This document shows positions 21,791-25,420 of a stretch of 25,420 bases of DNA, piece after piece. The stretch covers positions 1 through 25,420 of the forward strand of contig JBFXHL010000029.1 in the NCBI GenBank assembly GCA_050177075.1. Reading direction: 5' to 3'. A program made the position numbers and the translations under genes. Numbering within the stretch: the first letter of the stretch is position 1; the number at the start of each line of letters is the position of its first letter. This DNA is from UBA2239 sp050177075 (GTDB taxonomy: Bacteria; Pseudomonadota; Gammaproteobacteria; Burkholderiales; UBA9220). Under the pieces are notes generated by a model. That model was not told where the DNA came from, ran no database searches, and was given only the letters and a program-made list of their open reading frames with translations.

Positions 21791-23092
21791 ATGGCGAGAA
21801 ACAGGAGCGCCCTGGCCGACACGGTGAGGGCGCGGGAAGTGTGGGGCTGGGCGATGTACGATTTCGCCAACTCCGGCTACACCACGGTGGTGATCACCGC
21901 CATCTTCAACGCCTATTTCGTCGCCGCCGTGGCGGGCAACGCGGAGTGGGCCACCTTCGCCTGGACCGCGGCCCTGTCCTGCTCCTATGCCCTGATACTG
22001 CTCACCGCGCCGGCGGTGGGCGCCTACGCCGACGCCCATGCCGCCAAGAAGCGCCTGCTGCTACTCACCACCGTCGGCTGCGTCGTCTTCACCGCCGGCC
22101 TGGCATTGGTGGGGCCGGGGGACGTGGTGCTGGGCGTGGCGTTCGTCGTCCTGTCCAACTTCTTCTACAGCACCGGCGAAAACCTCATCGCCGCCTTCCT
22201 TCCCGAGCTGGCGCGGGGCAAGGCCCTGGGCAAGGTGTCGGGGTGGGGCTGGAGCCTGGGCTACCTCGGCGGCCTGCTCAGCCTGGGCCTGTGCCTGGCC
22301 TATGTCACTTCCGCCCAGAAGGCGGGCCAGGGGGCGGCCCAGTTCGTGCCCGTGACCATGCTCATCACCGCCGGCCTGTTCGCCCTCGCCAGCATTCCCA
22401 CCTTCGCCTACCTGCGGGAACGTGCCCTTCCCCAACCCCGGCCGGCGGGGCGGGGGGCGCTGCGGGAGGCCTTCGCCCGCCTGCGGCAGACCCTGGCCCA
22501 TGCCCGCCGCTACGGCGACCTGCGCCGCTTCCTGGTGTGCACCGTGTTCTACCAGGCGGGCATCCAGGCGGTGGTGACCTTGGCGGGCATCTACGCCCAG
22601 CAGGCCATGGGCTTCACCACCCAGGAAACCATCATGCTCATCCTGGTGGTCAACATCACCGCCGCCGTGGGCGCCTTCCTCCTCGGCCAGGTGCAGGACA
22701 CCCTGGGTCACATCCAGACCATCGCCCTGACCCTCGTGGGCTGGCTGGTGATGATCCTCCTCGCCTGGATGGCGAAAGGACCGGGGCTCTTCTGGGTGGC
22801 GGCGAATATCGCCGGCCTCTGCCTCGGCGCCAGCCAGTCGGCGGGGCGGGCCCTGGTCGGGCTGTTCAGCCCCCCGGCGCGGCGGGCGGAGTTCTTCGGC
22901 CTGTGGGGCTGGGCGGTGAAGTTCTCCTACATCATCGGGCCCCTGACCTACGGCAGCGTGAACTGGCTGTCCCACGGCGACCACCGGCTGGCGATGCTCA
23001 TCACCGGCAGCTATTTTCTCGTCGGCCTCGCCATCCTGGCGGGGGTGGACGTCAAGCGCGGGCGGCGGGCCGCCCTGCGGCGGATGGACTGA
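21791..23092 (+). CDS. UMF1/Atg22-type major facilitator transporter
   Basis: A 433-residue polytopic membrane protein with about 12 hydrophobic helices. The opening WGWAMYDFANSGYTTVVIT and the loop AYADAHAAKKRLL match the UMF1 group of the major facilitator superfamily (Atg22-like, YxiO-like), as does FYSTGENLIAAFLPELA. In fungi Atg22 exports amino acids from the vacuole; bacterial substrates are not established. The chosen ATG at 21791 begins just before the conserved segment; an ATG at 21781 is in another frame. A short gene follows 10 bases downstream, so an operon with the next genes is likely. Confidence 0.9.
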   Translation: MARNRSALADTVRAREVWGWAMYDFANSGYTTVVITAIFNAYFVAAVAGNAEWATFAWTAALSCSYALILLTAPAVGAYADAHAAKKRLLLLTTVGCVVFTAGLALVGPGDVVLGVAFVVLSNFFYSTGENLIAAFLPELARGKALGKVSGWGWSLGYLGGLLSLGLCLAYVTSAQKAGQGAAQFVPVTMLITAGLFALASIPTFAYLRERALPQPRPAGRGALREAFARLRQTLAHARRYGDLRRFLVCTVFYQAGIQAVVTLAGIYAQQAMGFTTQETIMLILVVNITAAVGAFLLGQVQDTLGHIQTIALTLVGWLVMILLAWMAKGPGLFWVAANIAGLCLGASQSAGRALVGLFSPPARRAEFFGLWGWAVKFSYIIGPLTYGSVNWLSHGDHRLAMLITGSYFLVGLAILAGVDVKRGRRAALRRMD

Positions 23093-23102
23093 AGGAGAAG
23101 GC

Positions 23103-23711
23103 ATGAACCAACGAATCGCCGAACTGATCGAACGCATCCGTATCCTCCAGGACGAGCTGGAAGCCGAGTTCGCCTGTCGGCGCGCCGAACTGCGCTTCCA
23201 CTTCGAGAACCGGCGGGTGCGTTTCGAGCGCGAGGTGCTGCGCCGCCACCGGCAGTTGAAGACCGGCCTCCTGCGCTACCTCATCGATGCCCGCCTGTCC
23301 CACCTCCTGAGCGCGCCGGTGATCTACGGCATGATCGTGCCCCTGCTGGTCCTGGACATCGGCATCAGTTTCTACCAGATGGTGTGCTTCCCCATCTATG
23401 GCATTCCCAAGGTGCGGCGGGAGGACTACTTCGTCTACGACCGGGAGCAGCTGCCCTACCTCAACCTGATCGAGAAACTGAACTGCGGCTACTGCACCTA
23501 CGGCAACGGCCTCATCGCCTACGTGCGCGAGATCGTCGCCCGCACCGAGCAGTACTGGTGCCCCATCAAGCACGCTCGGCGGGTGGCGGGGAGCCACGGA
23601 CGTTACGCCAATTATGTGGACTACGGCGACGCCGAGGCCTACCATGCTGAGCTGGAGAAACTGCGCAAGGACTGGCAGACGAGCCAGGAGCAGCGCCCCC
23701 CGGAGATTTGA
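23103..23711 (+). CDS. Conserved membrane-associated protein with Cys motifs, function unknown
   Basis: A 202-residue protein. The first 60 residues are charged and helical and probably coiled-coil (IAELIERIRILQDELEAEF). One or two hydrophobic segments lie at about 68-98 (APVIYGMIVPLLVLDIGI). The C-terminal half carries LNCGYCTYGNGLIAYVREI and EQYWCPIKHARR, so three Cys (CxxC plus one) and a His that could bind metal or be redox-active. It is not a family I can name. Start ATG 23103 follows AAGGAGA. It sits between a transporter and another unknown gene, with the next start 3 bases after its stop, which suggests a single transcript. Confidence 0.8.
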   Translation: MNQRIAELIERIRILQDELEAEFACRRAELRFHFENRRVRFEREVLRRHRQLKTGLLRYLIDARLSHLLSAPVIYGMIVPLLVLDIGISFYQMVCFPIYGIPKVRREDYFVYDREQLPYLNLIEKLNCGYCTYGNGLIAYVREIVARTEQYWCPIKHARRVAGSHGRYANYVDYGDAEAYHAELEKLRKDWQTSQEQRPPEI

Positions 23712-23714
23712 CCC

Positions 23715-24179
23715 ATGATCGAACACTACCGCGACCTCGCCGACCAGCTGGCCACCATGCCGGGAGGGGCGGCCAGCCTGCGGACGGACTACTTCGCCAG
23801 CGTCACCGTGGCGGGCCTCCCCGCCGATGCGGAGAAAAGGCTGCGCTCCTCCCTGGGCGGCGACTATGCCCTGGCCGAGGGCTGGGCCCTGGCCGAGGGC
23901 TGGGCCCTGGCCGAGGGCGGCGTGCTGGCCCTGGCCGTGGCGGAAAACGGCGCGGCGCGCCTCGTCTGGCTGGTTGACGCCGCCGAGCCGGTTCTCGATT
24001 TTCCGTCGGGCCTGGCGGCAGCGGCGGCGGAATACGGCGTTCCGCCCCTCGGCTTGGCGATGCTGGTCCAGGCCATGGGCACCGTGGACGACGGGGGGCG
24101 CCTGCGCCGCCTCCTGCCCCAGGTGGACAAGGCCGCCAAGGGCTTGCTGCTGATCGCCGCCTGCCGCCTGTGCGGTTGA
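23715..24179 (+). CDS. Hypothetical protein with an internal hexapeptide repeat
   Basis: A 154-residue protein of unknown function. It starts 3 bases after the previous stop. Residues 50-68 repeat ALAEGW about 2.9 times, encoded by an 18-base tandem DNA repeat; the surrounding sequence is Ala/Leu/Gly-rich. The rest has no Cys until LCG at the end, no signal peptide and no recognised motif. Removing one or two repeat units would leave a plausible alpha/beta core (DYALAEG-GVLALAVAENG), so the repeat may be a local expansion. Probably soluble. Confidence 0.65.
   Translation: MIEHYRDLADQLATMPGGAASLRTDYFASVTVAGLPADAEKRLRSSLGGDYALAEGWALAEGWALAEGGVLALAVAENGAARLVWLVDAAEPVLDFPSGLAAAAAEYGVPPLGLAMLVQAMGTVDDGGRLRRLLPQVDKAAKGLLLIAACRLCG
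23868..23918 (+). repeat. 18-base tandem repeat, about 2.9 copies
   Basis: The unit GCCCTGGCCGAGGGCTGG is repeated exactly at 23868-23885 and 23886-23903, and again at 23904-23918 before diverging. It encodes ALAEGW in frame. A length change of one unit would keep the frame. Confidence 0.9.
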
Positions 24180-24207
24180 ACGAACGTTGAAAAAACAGGA
24201 TGGAGAC

Positions 24208-24750
24208 ATGAACACGACGAACAATAAGGACTGCCTGGTCATCACCGCCTCCGGCGAGGACCAGGTCGGCCTGGTGGAAAAGCTCACCAGCCATATTCTC
24301 GAGACCGGCTGCAATATCGAACAGAGCCGCATGGGCGTGCTGGGCGGGCAGTTCGCCCTTATCATGCGGGTCACCGGGCCCTGGAGCGCCCTGGCCAAAC
24401 TGGAAGGCCAGATCGGTGGCATCGGCGAGCAGTTGGGCCTGTCGGTCATCCACCGACGCACCCAGGAGCGGCAGCGGGAAGAGGCCATGGTGCCCTACCA
24501 GGTGGAGGTGGTGGCCCTGGACCATCCCGGCATCGTTCATCGCCTGTCGCAATTTTTTTCCCGCAGCGGCATCAACATCGAGGAACTGGAAACCGACACC
24601 TACCGCGCCCCCCACACCGGCACGCCGATGTTCTCCGTGCGCATGACCGTGGGCATCCCCGCCCACATGCACATCGCCACCCTGCGGGACGATTTCCTCG
24701 ACTACTGCGACGAACTCAACCTCGACGCCACCCTGGAGCCGACCCGCTGA
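24208..24750 (+). CDS. gcvR: GcvR-like double ACT-domain protein
   Basis: A 180-residue protein with two ACT domains (about 10-85 and 93-175), the layout of the glycine cleavage system transcriptional repressor GcvR. Each domain opens with the characteristic D-x-x-G pattern: GEDQVGLVEKLTSHI and LDHPGIVHRLSQFF. GcvR controls gcv genes by binding GcvA in the cytoplasm; it does not bind DNA itself. The ATG at 24208 was chosen over TTG 24187, which would add a poorly conserved extension. Its stop overlaps the next start. No gcv genes are in the window, so the name is by architecture. Confidence 0.85.
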   Translation: MNTTNNKDCLVITASGEDQVGLVEKLTSHILETGCNIEQSRMGVLGGQFALIMRVTGPWSALAKLEGQIGGIGEQLGLSVIHRRTQERQREEAMVPYQVEVVALDHPGIVHRLSQFFSRSGINIEELETDTYRAPHTGTPMFSVRMTVGIPAHMHIATLRDDFLDYCDELNLDATLEPTR

Positions 24751-25094
24751 TGGGCGCCGACGACCGCGACGACGCTCCCGCTTGCGGCCTGCGCCGGGAG
24801 CCGGACTATAGCGGCGTGACGCAGGTCGCCCTCGCACCCCAGCCGCCGCCCAAGGATTACCGGGAAGCGATGCGCCTCGCCGACGGCGAGGCGGAGGCCC
24901 GGCTCGGGGACTACATGCTGCTCTCCTGGTATGACCGCGACCGGGATTTCGAATCGCCCCAGCACTCCAGCGAGTGCCACCTGGATAGCGCCGTGCCGGG
25001 CTACGTGGACTACGGCCTCAACCACGGCGCGGCCCTGAAGGTGGACATCGAGGACGGCCGCTTCGTCTTTTTCTACCGCCGCATTGACTTCTGA
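24750..25094 (+). CDS. Small conserved protein (AF1514/DUF5619-like), function unknown
   Basis: A 114-residue protein whose ATG overlaps the GcvR stop codon (TGATG), so translation is probably coupled. The conserved part is LGDYMLLSWYDRDRDFES, then SECHLDSAVPGYVDYGLNHG and FVFFYRR near the end. This resembles, from memory, the AF1514 family of unknown function; the assignment is uncertain. The N-terminal 30 residues look unstructured. Downstream is an A-rich stretch and then the insertion sequence, so a normal terminator may have been displaced. Confidence 0.75.
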   Translation: MGADDRDDAPACGLRREPDYSGVTQVALAPQPPPKDYREAMRLADGEAEARLGDYMLLSWYDRDRDFESPQHSSECHLDSAVPGYVDYGLNHGAALKVDIEDGRFVFFYRRIDF

Positions 25095-25154
25095 TCGAGG
25101 GGAATAAAAAAAGCCTCTCTCAAATTTCGAGTGGGTAGCATGGGGAAGATTTGT

Positions 25155-25221
25155 GGCGTTGCGGTGGGGTCAAGGGCGGGCGAAGCCCGGCTGTGCGAAT
25201 CCTTGACGCCACTGCGATGCC
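25155..25221 (+). other. Long RNA-type hairpin in the IS leader
   Basis: 25155-25175 can pair with 25201-25221 over 21 positions: 17 Watson-Crick pairs, three G-U pairs and one G-G mismatch. An inner stem GGGC-GAA-GCCC (25178-25188) closes part of the loop. The G-U pairs favour folding in the plus-strand RNA. Confidence 0.65.
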
Positions 25222-25232
25222 GATACGCTGGT

Positions 25233-25271
25233 GTCGGGTCGAATGCGGCATGATGGCGCATTCGACCTGAC
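25233..25271 (+). other. Second hairpin just before the transposase ribosome binding site
   Basis: 25233-25247 pairs with 25257-25271 over 15 positions (one G-U) around a 9-base loop; the central 10 pairs (GTCGAATGCG/CGCATTCGAC) are perfect. It ends 6 bases before the GAGG ribosome binding site at 25278. Confidence 0.7.
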
Positions 25272-25287
25272 GAACATGAGGCGAGAC

Positions 25288-25420
25288 ATGCATGACAAGC
25301 TTTTCGAAGCGGCGCTGGGCATTGCGGCGCCGTGGTTTGTGAAGACGGTTACGTTTGACGAGGCGGCCCGGGTGCTGACGGTGCAGATCGACTTTGCGCG
25401 CGGCAGCCGCTTTGCGGTCG
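25288..25420 (+). CDS. ISL3-family transposase, N-terminal fragment
   Basis: ATG 25288, with GAGG 6 bases upstream, opens a frame running off the window end: 44 complete residues, beginning MHDKLFEAALGIAAPWFV and continuing with VTFDEAARVLTVQIDF. This is the usual beginning of ISL3 (IS204/IS1001/IS1096/IS1165) DDE transposases, before their Cys-rich zinc-finger. An in-frame ATG at 25276 is an alternative start. The catalytic domain lies outside. Confidence 0.88.
   Translation, partial: MHDKLFEAALGIAAPWFVKTVTFDEAARVLTVQIDFARGSRFAV

Larger units (their letters stand above)
25133..25420 (+). mobile_element. ISL3-family insertion sequence, left end (truncated by window edge)
   Basis: The transposase N terminus at 25288 is ISL3-like. 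The left boundary is placed near GGGTAGCATGGGGAAGATTT at 25133, because some ISL3 elements have ends starting GGGTA; without the right end or the target duplication this is provisional. The window ends inside the element, as expected where an assembly meets a multicopy repeat. Confidence 0.6.

Noticed and set aside
19177..21870. 897-residue minus-strand frame opposite the HDOD and GGDEF-EAL genes
   Set aside because: Antisense shadow with biased composition; the plus-strand proteins carry clear domain motifs.
25203..25229. Transposase promoter with TTGACG as -35
   Set aside because: No acceptable -10 occurs at 16-18 bases; the nearest (TACGCT) has 15-base spacing and poor match, so no promoter feature was called.

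Overview
The window is about 25.4 kb of densely packed, high-GC bacterial DNA. Both ends look like assembly edges: bases 1-17 match the 3' end of the Illumina TruSeq universal adapter, and the right end stops inside an ISL3-family insertion sequence. Gene content and protein style (metG/apbC/dcd/amino-acid decarboxylase block, DUF190 beside CrcB, hemerythrins, HDOD and PAS-GGDEF-EAL proteins, GcvR, UMF1-type transporter) suggest a facultatively anaerobic or microaerophilic betaproteobacterium, perhaps Rhodocyclales or Nitrosomonadales-like. That placement is inference from memory of such genomes.

Layout. 18-844: 3' part of a GH57 4-alpha-glucanotransferase-like gene. 939-3358 (+): an apparent operon of a SlyD-type FKBP, an M52 hydrogenase maturation protease, a glutathione S-transferase, the fluoride channel CrcB/FluC and a DUF190 protein. 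3445-3825: a small exported protein, then a clear terminator. 3963-4214: a small Cys-rich protein converging on 7356-4198 (-), an operon of a TPP-binding 2-oxoacid oxidoreductase beta subunit, a GltD-like FAD/Fe-S oxidoreductase and a CBS-pair protein. 7463-8200 (+): a WbuC-type cupin and a small conserved protein. 8357-9312 (+): two hemerythrin-like proteins in tandem. 12221-9326 (-): metG, a cyclic-nucleotide-binding-fold protein and acylphosphatase. 12420-16443 (+): apbC, dcd and an arginine/lysine/ornithine decarboxylase. 17887-16565 (-): folA and an exported metallo-beta-lactamase-fold hydrolase. 18024-21720 (+): HDOD protein and PAS-PAS-GGDEF-EAL protein. 21791-25094 (+): UMF1-type transporter, two unknown proteins, GcvR-like ACT protein and a coupled small protein. 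25133-25420: left end of the insertion sequence.

How the genes fit together. Several genes concern redox or low-oxygen life: the Fe-S oxidoreductase pair, the hydrogenase protease next to a SlyD-type chaperone, an Fe-S carrier (ApbC) and two hemerythrins. Others are housekeeping (metG, dcd, folA, acyP) or c-di-GMP-type signalling. No tRNA, rRNA, CRISPR array or prophage was recognised, and no gene-free stretch exceeds 300 bases.

The most interesting points are: a second hemerythrin that has lost both His ligands of one iron site while keeping the other site complete; a 2-oxoacid oxidoreductase beta subunit/GltD-like pair with no alpha or gamma subunit beside it; two large + strand RNA hairpins in the leader of the IS transposase; a cyclic-nucleotide-fold protein lacking the phosphate-anchoring Arg; and a compact three-hairpin convergent terminator. 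I did not find a clearly new multi-gene system.
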